43,625 nt of DNA from CAIWAH01 sp043755815. GTDB taxonomy: Bacteria; Verrucomicrobiota; Verrucomicrobiia; Limisphaerales; UBA9464. The DNA is taken from assembly GCA_043755815.1 (NCBI GenBank), contig JAYUSF010000223.1, positions 1 through 43,625 on the forward strand, in the 5' to 3' direction. The translations under genes were made by a program, and so were the position numbers. The notes under the pieces are model-generated. The model saw nothing but the letters and a program-made list of their open reading frames with translations. It was not told the origin of the DNA and did not search any database. The number at the start of each line of letters is the position of its first letter. Positions within the stretch are counted from its first letter, which is position 1. Of the stretch, positions 16,493-24,984 are shown piece by piece.

Positions 16493-17251
16493 TCAGCGAT
16501 AGGGTTGGTGCAGCTTCACCGCCGCCGCCTTGTGGCGGCTGCGGATGTTGAGAACCTCAACCCCGACGGCAAACACCATGGCGAAGTAGATGTAACCCTT
16601 GTTGACGTGCTGATGGAACCCTTCCGCGACGAGCATTGTCCCGATCAGGATGAGGAAGGAAAGCGCCAGCATCTTGATCGTGGGATGCCGGTCCACAAAC
16701 GCGCTGATCTGATTCACGAACACCAGCATCACGACCATCGCGAGAATGACCGCCGTGATCATGACGCCCAACTCCTTGACCATGCCGACGGCCGTGATCA
16801 CCGAATCGAGCGAAAAGACGATGTCCAGCAGCAGGATCTGCACGATCACGCTCGCAAAGGTTGGCGCTACGGCGTTGGATTTTTCGCCGTCTTCCCCTTC
16901 GAGCTTATGATGGATTTCGCGCACGCTCTTCCAGAGCAGGAAGAGGCCGCCGACGATCAGCACGAGATCCTTTCCCGACACCGCCAAGTCCACCGTCTTC
17001 CCCCCCATGTTGAGGGAATGCCGCAAGAACGGCTGATCCATCTTCACGACCCACGCCAGGCTCGCGAGCAGCATGATCCGCGTGATCAGCGCCAGCGCTA
17101 GGCCCAGCTTGCGGGCGCGCTCCTGCTGCTCGGGAGGCAACTTGCCGCTCAAGATTGAAATGAAGATCAGGTTGTCGATGCCCAGCACCACTTCGAGTGC
17201 GGTAAGCGTCGCCAGACTGATCCAGACGTCCGGGTTGGAAAGCCAATCCAT
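16493..17251 (-). CDS. TerC family integral membrane protein
   Basis: A 252-residue protein with about seven membrane segments. The signature ALEVVLGIDNLIFISIL near residues 18-34 and DIVFSLDSVITAVGMV near 143-158 carry the paired acidic residues (E20, D26 and a second Asp pair) characteristic of TerC/YgdQ proteins. Members export metal ions, often manganese or calcium, or help metallate exported proteins; some are tied to tellurite resistance. The sequence alone does not settle the ion. It is upstream of the TPR lipoprotein and RsmB-type genes on the same strand and may be their first gene. No riboswitch was recognised in the leader. The presence of a Mn-type SOD elsewhere in the window is suggestive but not evidence of linkage. 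Confidence 0.92.
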   Translation of the reverse strand: MDWLSNPDVWISLATLTALEVVLGIDNLIFISILSGKLPPEQQERARKLGLALALITRIMLLASLAWVVKMDQPFLRHSLNMGGKTVDLAVSGKDLVLIVGGLFLLWKSVREIHHKLEGEDGEKSNAVAPTFASVIVQILLLDIVFSLDSVITAVGMVKELGVMITAVILAMVVMLVFVNQISAFVDRHPTIKMLALSFLILIGTMLVAEGFHQHVNKGYIYFAMVFAVGVEVLNIRSRHKAAAVKLHQPYR

Positions 17252-17296
17252 GGGCGCGGAGGCTAGCGGCGGAAGTCGAAGCCGCCAATGGAAGCT

Positions 17297-17785
17297 TCAA
17301 CCGCCGTTCCAGCGCCGCACAAGACCACCGTTCCCCGGAAGGGCGTGACTCCGCGCACTGGTTCTTGAGGGCGGCGCTGTTTCCCGGCCGGTGGCGGCCT
17401 TGACCCGCTGTTGCCACTCCTCGGCCGACACCTCAACCGGTCTGGCCCGACAGCTTTTTTCGGATCCGGGGAAATTCCAGAGGTTGGGAAAGTCGCGGCA
17501 TTGCTGCGGCTTCACGGCGTTCACCCGGCACTCATTACCGTCGAGGAAGACGCAGGCGCCGTCCGCCTGATCGGTGAGTGCCAGCCCGCTGCGGTTCCCG
17601 TTCAGGCGGGTGAACCGTTCGATGAACTCGGCTTCAGTCAGCCCGAGATGCACGGCCATCGCGGCGACCTCCGAATCGGTCAGTTTGACCTGCCCCGGCC
17701 ACCGGCAACAGGCCGTGCACCGGTCGCATTCGAGGAAAATCGGCACCCGGGGAGGAAATCCCCCCGCGTGGGGGAAGCAAGCCAC
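17297..17785 (-). CDS. YkgJ family cysteine-cluster protein
   Basis: The N-terminal part holds C20-x2-C23-x2-C26-C27, and two later cysteines lie in ECRVN and QCRDFP, the classical CxxCxxCC...C...C set of the YkgJ/UPF0153 family, which probably binds zinc or an iron-sulfur cluster. The function of the family is unknown. The protein is about 162 residues and cytoplasmic, with a Pro/Ser/Arg-rich tail. A GTG at 17746 would start the protein just before VPIFLECDRC and is a serious alternative, because the 5' segment between the two starts contains a strong CCCCC-ACG-GGGGG-type hairpin more typical of an untranslated leader. It is transcribed away from the Big_5 gene and precedes terC on the minus strand with 45 bp between. 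Confidence 0.82.
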   Translation of the reverse strand: MACFPHAGGFPPRVPIFLECDRCTACCRWPGQVKLTDSEVAAMAVHLGLTEAEFIERFTRLNGNRSGLALTDQADGACVFLDGNECRVNAVKPQQCRDFPNLWNFPGSEKSCRARPVEVSAEEWQQRVKAATGRETAPPSRTSARSHALPGNGGLVRRWNGG

Positions 17786-17847
17786 GGTTGGGATTCGCCC
17801 AATCTTGGATTGCCTCCCAGGGCGCTCCGGAGTCCGATTCCCCTGTT

Positions 17848-19917
17848 ATGAATACGCGCCTCATCCTCCCATTGGTTCGTCTTGCCCGCCGCGGTCTGGT
17901 GCTGGCGTTCGCCGGACTCATGGTCGGAAAAGTTTCGCTGAGCGCGGGCGTAACCCATTTCGGAGTTTTTAAGGGCCAGAACCACGAGCAGAAGGCCGCG
18001 GGCGCCCCGACTCCCGACGCCAGCGACCCGTTCGGCGCCTATTTTTTCGTCCGCACCGCGGCCGCCAATGAGCTCGCGCTCGGCACGGTCCAATCCGGAG
18101 GAAGCTCGATCCCCCTCATTCTTGATACGAGTTCTGACGATCCCCTGTTAGCCGAGTTGGATCTCCAGTATGGCACGCTCACCGAGCTCGACGCGGTCGT
18201 TCCCAACGGCACCGTTCAATTCTCCCTGTTTGACAGTGCGTTCATGAGCCAGGAGGCCAACCTGAGCATCTCGGGCAACGCGTATCCGGCCGCCACCGGG
18301 TTATCCAACTTTGCCGCCGCCCAGCAGATCGACCCGAAGCAAGCCTTCACGCTCCATTGGACCGCACCCGCAGGAATGACCGCGACGGATTATGTCCTCA
18401 TCAACCTCGAGAACCAGGACGGCGACCTCCTGGCCACCCCCTTGCCGTGGCAGGCGTCCCCGCTCCCCGGCACGGTCAATTCCTACACCATCCCGGCCAA
18501 CACCCTCACCGGGGAAGAACTGGCCGCCAATCTTACTTTTATTCGCGTAACGGCCCGCAACACCGCGGCTCTCGAGGGCGCCACGGGCATGTCCGGCTAT
18601 TTCAGTTCCACCCATGTTCCGCTGAACCTTAAGGGCGGCGGCACCGGAGGTGACACCACGCCTCCGAGCCTGTTGTCTTCCGTTCCGACCCAACTCGCGA
18701 CCGGCGTTCCGACTGGCACCCCGCTGGTTCTCAGTTTTAGCGAACCGATGCAGAAGGTTCAGGAAGTCAACTGGGTCAACGTGCCCAATTCCGCGTCCAT
18801 TGTTTATGCCTGGAGCAACGACGGCCGGAACCTGACCTGCACGTTGCCGGGCGGTTTTCCGGCCAACACGATGGTCATCTGGGCGCTCACCAAGGACGCC
18901 TTCAAGGATCTGGCCGGGAACGCGCTCGGCGGAAACTTCATTGGCGGCGCCTTCACGACGGCGGGTTCAAATCCCGAGCCGTGCGCGCCCGGGCTGAACG
19001 AGCGGAAGAACCTGTTTTTCGTCCTGAAGGAGATCAGTCACGAACAGACGTCGACCGCCGACCCACTCCCCGGCGGTGATCCGGTGGCCAGCTTTGGCAG
19101 TTTTTTCACGCCCGCCCCGGGCACTGCGGTGACCGCCGCTTCCGTCCGGCTTCCCAGCGGCGAGGTGCGCAACCTGAGCGCCGTGTTTGGAAATTATTTC
19201 TTGAGCGCAACCGCCGCCTCCGAGACCGCCTTGAACGCCGCCTTCCCCGCGGGAAACTACACCGGCTCGGTCACCGTCGGCGGCAGCACCGGCAACCTGG
19301 CGCTGCCCATGGTGGCCGCACCGCCCGTGCCCAAGTGCGCGAACCATGACGCGGCCCAGCAGGTCAATCCGGCGGCCAGCTTTGGCCTGCAGTGGAACGC
19401 CTTCGCCGGGGCCACCGGCAATGACCGCCTCGAGATCATCCTCCAGGACGACACCGGCAAGACCGTGTTCCAGGCACCGGACGAATGCGCCGAACCGCCG
19501 CGGACCCTGGCCAACACGGCCACCTCGGTCACGCTCGCGGCCGGCCTCCTGCAGACGGGCAAAACCTACAACGTGGAACTCCGCTTCATGAAGGTCAGCG
19601 ACTTCGCGAACCAGACCGCCCCCGCCTACCAGGGCGCCACCGGCTACTCCAAGGTCACCCATTTCACGCTCAAAACCACGGGCGGCAACTCCGGCGGCTC
19701 GCTGGTGATCAAGGCGCTCCGGATGCCGGCGGACGGACGCTTCGAGGTTGACGTTCAGGGAACTGCCGGCCAGACGGTGTTTCTGGAAGCGTGGCTGAAT
19801 TTCACGACGTGGGAGCCGGTTAACGGCAACCTCCTCGGCGCGAACGGCCTCATCACCCTGAAGGACCAACGGCTTCAGGTTCCCAGCTCTCAACTCTACC
19901 GCGTGCGTTCCCAATAG
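17848..19917 (+). CDS. Exported protein with Big_5 (bacterial Ig-like) domain and duplicated flanking domains
   Basis: A 689-residue exported protein. Residues 1-35 make a signal peptide (MNTRLILPL...). A Big_5/SbsA-type Ig domain lies in the middle (about residues 270-372): TPPSLLSSVPTQLATGVPTGTPLVLSFSEPMQ. The domains before and after it are related: both contain AAQQ[IV][DN]P..[AS]F.L.W.A.AG.T..D...I and end with a GATG[MY]S segment, so they look like an internal duplication. The C-terminal 60 residues (TVFLEAWLNFTTWEP...LYRVRSQ) match the C-terminal domain of other exported proteins here. No enzyme motif is visible; a surface or adhesive role is likely. It is convergent with the rhodanese gene; the intervening 187 bp hold a structured element. 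Confidence 0.78.
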   Translation: MNTRLILPLVRLARRGLVLAFAGLMVGKVSLSAGVTHFGVFKGQNHEQKAAGAPTPDASDPFGAYFFVRTAAANELALGTVQSGGSSIPLILDTSSDDPLLAELDLQYGTLTELDAVVPNGTVQFSLFDSAFMSQEANLSISGNAYPAATGLSNFAAAQQIDPKQAFTLHWTAPAGMTATDYVLINLENQDGDLLATPLPWQASPLPGTVNSYTIPANTLTGEELAANLTFIRVTARNTAALEGATGMSGYFSSTHVPLNLKGGGTGGDTTPPSLLSSVPTQLATGVPTGTPLVLSFSEPMQKVQEVNWVNVPNSASIVYAWSNDGRNLTCTLPGGFPANTMVIWALTKDAFKDLAGNALGGNFIGGAFTTAGSNPEPCAPGLNERKNLFFVLKEISHEQTSTADPLPGGDPVASFGSFFTPAPGTAVTAASVRLPSGEVRNLSAVFGNYFLSATAASETALNAAFPAGNYTGSVTVGGSTGNLALPMVAAPPVPKCANHDAAQQVNPAASFGLQWNAFAGATGNDRLEIILQDDTGKTVFQAPDECAEPPRTLANTATSVTLAAGLLQTGKTYNVELRFMKVSDFANQTAPAYQGATGYSKVTHFTLKTTGGNSGGSLVIKALRMPADGRFEVDVQGTAGQTVFLEAWLNFTTWEPVNGNLLGANGLITLKDQRLQVPSSQLYRVRSQ

Positions 19918-19949
19918 CGGGACGTTTTGCCCCGTTGGGCCGCGGATTC

Positions 19950-20064
19950 ATACCATTTCCCGAAGACATCTGGCCTAAACCGTGTGCGGGTTGCCCCGCA
20001 ACCCGCAGCGGTTTCCGGGGGAAACCGCCCACAGTTGTTACCGACGGTCTCTGGGAGATGGTAT
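19950..20064. repeat. Structured repeat element 1: outer inverted repeat with two triloop hairpins
   Basis: ATACCATTTCCC at 19950-19961 pairs with GGGAGATGGTAT at 20053-20064 along all 12 positions (one G-T). Inside, two perfect hairpins stand back to back: a 10-bp stem TGCGGGTTGC/GCAACCCGCA with CCC loop (19985-20007) and a 9-bp stem GCGGTTTCC/GGAAACCGC with GGG loop (20008-20028). A further ACCGT/ACGGT pairing (19979-19983 with 20044-20048) supports a multi-branched fold. It lies between convergent genes. It may be a bidirectional terminator, REP-type repeat or MITE. Confidence 0.7.
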
Positions 20065-20104
20065 CACTCGGCGCGGCGCCCGGTTCAGCTCCTCTGGCGT
20101 TTCC

Positions 20105-20515
20105 TCACTTTGCGATCGGTTTGCCCGCGTCCTTCCAAGCCCCGAGGCCGCCTTCCAGGTTGACCACCTGCTTGAAGCCGAGGCCTTCCATCTTGGCGCA
20201 GGCCTTGGCGCTGCGGCCGCCAGAGGCACAGTGGACGAGGTAGGTCTTGCCCTTGTCGAGTTTGCCAACCTTGTCGGCGAAATCCGCGGCCCGAAAATCC
20301 AGAAGCACCGCGTCCTTGAGGTGACCGTCGGCGTATTCAGCCGCGGTGCGCACGTCGAGCACCACGGTGTCCTTCTGCTGGCGCAGCTTGTCGAACTCTT
20401 CCACGCCGACGTTCTTGACCGCCGCCTTTTTCTCCGCGGCAGCCGGGGAAGACTTAGTTTCGGCGGCGAACGCGGGGGCAGCCAACAGCAAAAGGGCGAC
20501 AGCAAAGGATCTCAT
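20105..20515 (-). CDS. Periplasmic rhodanese-like protein
   Basis: A 136-residue single-domain rhodanese. Residues 1-18 form a signal peptide (MRSFAVALLLLAAPAFAA), then a Lys/Ala-rich linker, then the fold with LDVRTAAEYADGHLKDAV and the active-site loop H95-C96-ASGGRS. C96 can carry a persulfide, so sulfur transfer from thiosulfate or another donor is possible; the loop is of the small GlpE/PspE length. The physiological donor is unknown. The gene is monocistronic: structured element 1 follows it, and the response regulator gene diverges from its start across 149 bp. Export places it in the periplasm, as with PspE. Confidence 0.9.
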   Translation of the reverse strand: MRSFAVALLLLAAPAFAAETKSSPAAAEKKAAVKNVGVEEFDKLRQQKDTVVLDVRTAAEYADGHLKDAVLLDFRAADFADKVGKLDKGKTYLVHCASGGRSAKACAKMEGLGFKQVVNLEGGLGAWKDAGKPIAK

Positions 20516-20664
20516 GCGCCAATTGGGGCGGGAAACGCCGCTTCGGGCAATGGCGATTCGCTGCGAACCGGAAGGACGGTGCGCCGGCCCAACCGCTCAA
20601 GTTGACCCGGGAAAATGCCGACGAACTGACAGCGAACCGTCGTCCCTAACCTCTTTTCCGACTC

Positions 20665-21819
20665 ATGCACCTTCAGTCTCAACGTCAGAATCCGCTGGCC
20701 GCCTCCGTGAACCCGCTTGCCGGAAGTCGGGAAGCCTTGCTGGAAACCCCGGCTCTTTCCCGCGTTCCGGCCGCCGCCATCGCCGAAACCCCCGCCACGC
20801 CCCCGGCCAAACGGGAGTCCCGGCTGGCCCAGCCGACCCGGGCGGAACGGATTTCCCAAGCCATCCAGGAACTGGTCTATCTGCTGCCCAGCAAGCCGGC
20901 GGCGGTCGGCCTCGAAAACGGGCTGATCGCCCTGGTGCTCGGCCTGGATGCGGATACGCAGCGATTGGCGCTCCCGTTCCTGGAATCGGAGTGTGACTAC
21001 CAGCCCTTTGTCCCGCCGCCCACGGACGCCGGCCCGCCGCTCAACGCCCATTTGCTGATCGTGGAGGATGCCTATGTGAGCCGGCTCGTGCTCCGACGGG
21101 TCATCGAACAGCTTCCGGGCTGCACGGTCACCGAAGCGGTGAACGGTGCCGAAGCGCTGGAACTCCTGCAAAAGGGGCTGAAACCCGATGTCATCGTCAG
21201 CGACATCTTCATGCCGGAGATGGATGGCCTGGAGTTGCTGGGCCACATCCGATCCAATCCGCACCTCGCCGACTTGGAAGTGGTAATGTGCACGTCGACC
21301 ACCGATCAGGATTCCGTCCTCCGCGCCGCTGAACTCAACGTCACCAAATACCTCGTCAAACCGTTCAAGCCGGAGGACGTGCGGAACCAGTTGCGGGACA
21401 TCCTCACCGAGGCGGCGATCCGCGCGCAGAAGTGGGTTGAGGATCTGCAGGAGAAACTGGGCCTGAGTCCCGGTGCCTGTGCCGACCTTTTTGAGCAGCT
21501 CGCCGGGCAGTTCGAGGAGGACATCAAGAACGCCCGCGCCGAAATCGCCGCCGGCAAGACTCCGGTCGCGGTGGAGACCCTTCAAAGTCTGCGCGGCGCG
21601 TGTTCACAGATTAAGGACGCCAAACTCGTCGCCCGCGTCCAGAGCGTCATCAACGACACGAATCAGAACGACGTGGTCGCGATTGCGAAGGGTTTCGAGG
21701 TGTTGGAAGCCGACGGCAAACGCCTCAGCACGATGGTCGCCCGGTTGCGCCAGCATCACCAACCCGCCCAAGAGCGAACTGATCCCCTGACGGCCGCCGC
21801 CCAAAAGCTGACGGCGTAA
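20665..21819 (+). CDS. Response regulator with central receiver and HPt-like C-terminus lacking the histidine
   Basis: A 384-residue cytoplasmic protein. Residues 1-125 are a Pro/Ala-rich segment with a short helical region. The receiver domain spans about 126-250, with E134/D135, phospho-acceptor D180 (VIVSDIFMPEMDG), T210 and K232. The last part, about 265-365, has the helical pattern of a histidine phosphotransfer domain (LFEQLAGQFEEDIKNAR ... LQSLRGACSQI ... FEVLEADGKRL). Where HPt proteins have HxLKG, this protein has Q307-SLRG, so phosphotransfer through that domain is not possible. There is no DNA-binding output domain. It may act by protein binding or as a phosphate sink. No kinase gene is adjacent; the nearest is at 9776. 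Confidence 0.88.
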   Translation: MHLQSQRQNPLAASVNPLAGSREALLETPALSRVPAAAIAETPATPPAKRESRLAQPTRAERISQAIQELVYLLPSKPAAVGLENGLIALVLGLDADTQRLALPFLESECDYQPFVPPPTDAGPPLNAHLLIVEDAYVSRLVLRRVIEQLPGCTVTEAVNGAEALELLQKGLKPDVIVSDIFMPEMDGLELLGHIRSNPHLADLEVVMCTSTTDQDSVLRAAELNVTKYLVKPFKPEDVRNQLRDILTEAAIRAQKWVEDLQEKLGLSPGACADLFEQLAGQFEEDIKNARAEIAAGKTPVAVETLQSLRGACSQIKDAKLVARVQSVINDTNQNDVVAIAKGFEVLEADGKRLSTMVARLRQHHQPAQERTDPLTAAAQKLTA

Positions 21820-21848
21820 GCGATCGCCTCCTCGGGGCCGGTGGAACC

Positions 21849-22003
21849 CGAATTCCGAAGTCGCCGGGCCATCAAGCCCCGTAACGCAGACTGGCAGTCT
21901 GCCGTTTCGCAGGTTGGCAACCTGCGGACGTCGGCACTTTTCCCAACGGCACTGGTGAGCGCCTGCCCGGCCGGACTTGAATTCCCGGCTGCTTCGGAAT
22001 TCG
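21849..22003. repeat. Structured repeat element 2: outer inverted repeat with two GGC-triloop hairpins
   Basis: CGAATTCCGAAG at 21849-21860 is the exact reverse complement of CTTCGGAATTCG at 21992-22003. Between them lie two perfect hairpins, each with a GGC triloop: GCAGACT/AGTCTGC (21886-21902) and CGCAGGTT/AACCTGCG (21908-21926). It sits between the convergent response regulator and dehydrogenase genes, ending 4 bp before the latter's stop. The layout matches element 1, though the sequences differ. Confidence 0.7.
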
Positions 22004-22006
22004 GAA

Positions 22007-24805
22007 TCATTTCACCCGCAGCCACGCCGCGAGATCGGCCAGATCTTGGGCGGTGAGCCCAAGCTGATCGGCGCTCATCATCAGTGAGCGGCTCATCCCC
22101 TTGCGCGATTCGATCCGCTTCTTGGGCACCATCTGGGTTAGGCCGCCCGCGGATTGAACGATGATCGGGTCGCCTTCCGACAAAACCACGCCCTGGATCG
22201 TCAGCCCATCTTTGGTCTTCAGTTCAGCGCCGCTAAATCCGCTCGCGATGTCGGCGCTCGGATTGATGACGGAGTTGAACAGCACTTCCGTGGTCTGGCG
22301 TTTCGCCCAACCGGTCAAGTTCGGGGCGTATTCCGCACCGGTGTCACCCACGCGGTGGCAGCTCGAACAGATGCTGGCGAACTTCTCCCCGCCGCGCTTC
22401 ACGTCGCCGGTCAGTTTCAGGACGTCGGCCGCGGTGAATTTCGGGGCGTCGGGCACCGGGATCGTGGCTTCGGTAAGTTCCACGTTGTCGGGATCGTAGA
22501 TGCCACGGGCTTTGAGGGCGGCGTTCACGCCGAAGTCTTTCCACGCGGAATCCTTGCGGTTGAGCAGCCACCAGAGGGCTTCGGCCTTCACCGTCTTGTC
22601 GGTCTTGGCCGCGACTTCGAGCATGGCGTCTGCAGCCTCTTGCGTGGCATTGTAGCCGATGGCGGTCAACGCGCGCTTGCGGTTGGCGTCGTCGAGTGAG
22701 GTAGAAAGGGCGCGGGTCTTGAAGTCAGCAACGCCCTGCGCCGGGTGCAGACGCCAGGCGAGCCAGGCGAACCGATCGGACCACTGCAGCGAGTCGGCGT
22801 TGCCGAGCTGTGTCCTGATGAGGTCGTAAACCTGCGCCTCCTTGCCGGTCGCCCCGGTGCCCCAAGCTTCTAGATAGGTGCGGTCCTGGACGTCAAAGGT
22901 CTTGGCCAATGAGGCCAGGACGTCATTTGCCTGCTCGAAGGGCAGATCACGCATCGTCAGGGCAACCTCGCGGCGGACCGCCGGAGAGGCATCGCCCGCC
23001 CAGGATTTGGCCAGCTTAATGACATCCTGATTCTGCCGCCGGAGCGCGCGAAACGCGACGATGCGCGTCTGGGCATCCACCGAAGGTCCGCTGGCCGGTG
23101 CGGCGACCGCTGCTCCAGCGGACTGGGCCGCCAATTCGCCAGCGGTGGCCACCGCAGGCGAAACACTTCCCACCGGACCAACTGGCGCGGGCGCCCGTCC
23201 CTTCACTTTCTGCGCTTCGCGCGTGAGCAACTGTTCCACCTGCTTGAGCGCGTCCGGTCCGAGTTGCGACAGCAGCCATACGGCCCGTGCCCGCACGGCC
23301 GGATTCTCATCCTTGAGCAGCTTGGCCACGGATTTCACGGCCTTTGCACCCATCGCCTGCAAGGCGTTGTGCGCCGCCCCGCGCACGTTCACCGCCGGGC
23401 TTTTCAGGCCGGCGAGCGCCCCTTCGAGCGTGGTGAAGTCCACCTTCGTGACCTTCGGTTTGAAGCCCTTCGGCGCGATGCGGTAGATCGTGCCCGACAT
23501 CGTCTCGTCCCAGTCCGCGTGGCCGCCCACGCGCGCGTCGAACCAGTCCGCCACGTAGATCGCGCCGTCCGCGCCCACACCCACGTCGCTGGGACGGAAC
23601 ATCGTCTTCAGTTCGCGCGCCTCGTTGCGGCCACCTTTGAAGTCGGTGCCGGCAAACTCGCCTTCCTTGTTGCTGGTGATGAAGTCGAAGCGCTCCAGCT
23701 TGAAGCCCGCGCCCTCGGGCTTCGGGAAATAACCGAACACCACGTTGCGGCCCGGTTCGCAGCTCAGCAGCAGGCCGCGGTATTTCTTGCCGAGCGCGCC
23801 GTCCTCGTAGAACGCGATGCCGGTCGGCGAGCCGCCGCCATACACGTCGCCGGGAGGCATCGTGCCGGGATCTTCCTGCCGCCATTCCGCGGTCGGAATG
23901 CTCTGGCCAGGCCGGCGGTCGGCGCCCCAGGAGCGTTTGCCGTCGAAGGAGCAGAAACCCGCGTTGCCGTATTCGAGCAGGAACGCGGTGCGGCACGCCG
24001 GCGGATCGTCGTTGTCGTTCTGGAATACGTCGCCGAATGACGTGACGGTCTGCTCGTAGCTGTTCCGAAAGTTGTGCCCGATGATGTTCACGGCCGAACC
24101 GTCCGGGTTCATGCGTGCCGCGAAACCGCCGACCCACACATGGCCGTCATCGCTGCGCTGGCCGGCGATCTCGGTGGGCTTCCAGCCGAGGTTGGCCTGG
24201 CCGGGATCGTAGGCGCTGCCGATGCGGAAGGTCTTGCCCGACTTGTCGGTGAACTGCGCGCCGCAGTTGCCGGAGTTCCAATACCACTGGCCATCGGGGC
24301 CGACCGTGACGCTGTGGACCGTGTGGTCGTGGATGCGGGCGTTGAAGCCGGTGAGCAGGACCTCGCGCTTGTCCACGGCGGGATCGAACTTCAGGTCGCG
24401 GTTCACGTCGGTGTAAACCACGATGTCCGGCGCCATCGAGACGATGACCTTGTTGTCCACCACCGCGACGCCCATCGGCGCGAGGAGGAAGGGTTCCTGG
24501 ACGAAGGCCCACGACTTGTCCGCCTTGCCGTCGTGGTCGGTGTCCTCCAGCACCATGATGCGGTCGCCTTCCGGCTGGCGCTTCGCATGGCTCCGGTAGT
24601 TCACGCCTTCGGCCACCCAGATGCGGCCATCCTTGTCGAAGTCCATGTTCGTCGGATTGCGAAGCATCGGGGTCGAGGCCCAAACCGTGACTTCGAGATT
24701 GGGATCGCTGACCGACAACATCGAGGTCGGCACCTGACTGTCGGCAGCGTGGAGACTCGAGGCGACGAGCGCGATGACGGCTAGGTAACGGGGATTCGGC
24801 TTCAC
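22007..24805 (-). CDS. PVC-type membrane-bound dehydrogenase: propeller, HEAT repeats and cytochrome c domain
   Basis: About 932 residues from GTG 24805, which gives a signal peptide (MKPNPRYLAVIALVASSLHA); a TTG at 24835 is possible. Residues 30-440 form a glucose/sorbosone-dehydrogenase-like propeller of the type found in many Planctomycetota and Verrucomicrobiota proteins (NPTNMDFDKDGRIWVAEG, PMGVAVVDNKVIV). HEAT-like helices follow (about 450-780), interrupted by a low-complexity Ala/Pro/Gly stretch near 530-573. The C-terminal cytochrome c domain has C813-SSC-H817 for covalent haem and a likely Met ligand before the end. The enzyme probably oxidises a sugar or other organic substrate in the periplasm and passes electrons to haem c. 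Substrate unknown; ThuA and similar genes often accompany this family. Confidence 0.88.
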   Translation of the reverse strand: MKPNPRYLAVIALVASSLHAADSQVPTSMLSVSDPNLEVTVWASTPMLRNPTNMDFDKDGRIWVAEGVNYRSHAKRQPEGDRIMVLEDTDHDGKADKSWAFVQEPFLLAPMGVAVVDNKVIVSMAPDIVVYTDVNRDLKFDPAVDKREVLLTGFNARIHDHTVHSVTVGPDGQWYWNSGNCGAQFTDKSGKTFRIGSAYDPGQANLGWKPTEIAGQRSDDGHVWVGGFAARMNPDGSAVNIIGHNFRNSYEQTVTSFGDVFQNDNDDPPACRTAFLLEYGNAGFCSFDGKRSWGADRRPGQSIPTAEWRQEDPGTMPPGDVYGGGSPTGIAFYEDGALGKKYRGLLLSCEPGRNVVFGYFPKPEGAGFKLERFDFITSNKEGEFAGTDFKGGRNEARELKTMFRPSDVGVGADGAIYVADWFDARVGGHADWDETMSGTIYRIAPKGFKPKVTKVDFTTLEGALAGLKSPAVNVRGAAHNALQAMGAKAVKSVAKLLKDENPAVRARAVWLLSQLGPDALKQVEQLLTREAQKVKGRAPAPVGPVGSVSPAVATAGELAAQSAGAAVAAPASGPSVDAQTRIVAFRALRRQNQDVIKLAKSWAGDASPAVRREVALTMRDLPFEQANDVLASLAKTFDVQDRTYLEAWGTGATGKEAQVYDLIRTQLGNADSLQWSDRFAWLAWRLHPAQGVADFKTRALSTSLDDANRKRALTAIGYNATQEAADAMLEVAAKTDKTVKAEALWWLLNRKDSAWKDFGVNAALKARGIYDPDNVELTEATIPVPDAPKFTAADVLKLTGDVKRGGEKFASICSSCHRVGDTGAEYAPNLTGWAKRQTTEVLFNSVINPSADIASGFSGAELKTKDGLTIQGVVLSEGDPIIVQSAGGLTQMVPKKRIESRKGMSRSLMMSADQLGLTAQDLADLAAWLRVK

Positions 24806-24868
24806 GACGGGAAAGTGTCCAGAAGTTGCCGGCAAGGGGAAGCCGGATGAATCAGGCTAAGCCGGTGT

Positions 24869-24984
24869 GGGCGCATTTTTTCACGGTGGCTGACCTAGGG
24901 CTGACACGAGGCTCCCGCCGGGCGAGTCCGGGTTCGGGCTCGGCGCCAGCCTCGCGCCACCCGTCACCAGGAAAAGATGCGCCC
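24869..24984. repeat. Dispersed repeat, copy A
   Basis: The left end (24871-24905, starting GCGCATTTTTTCACGGTGGC) matches copy B at 25676-25710 in 31 of 35 positions, and the right end AGGAAAAGATGCGCCC (24969-24984) matches AGGAAACGATGCGCCC in copy B. The middles differ in length (about 63 versus 23 bp). The element ends GGGCGCAT and ATGCGCCC are perfect inverted repeats, as in a MITE or REP-like element. Confidence 0.6.

Noticed and set aside
18960..18985. tRNA T-loop-like GGTTCAAATCC
   Set aside because: It lies inside a coding region and has no acceptor or anticodon stems around it.
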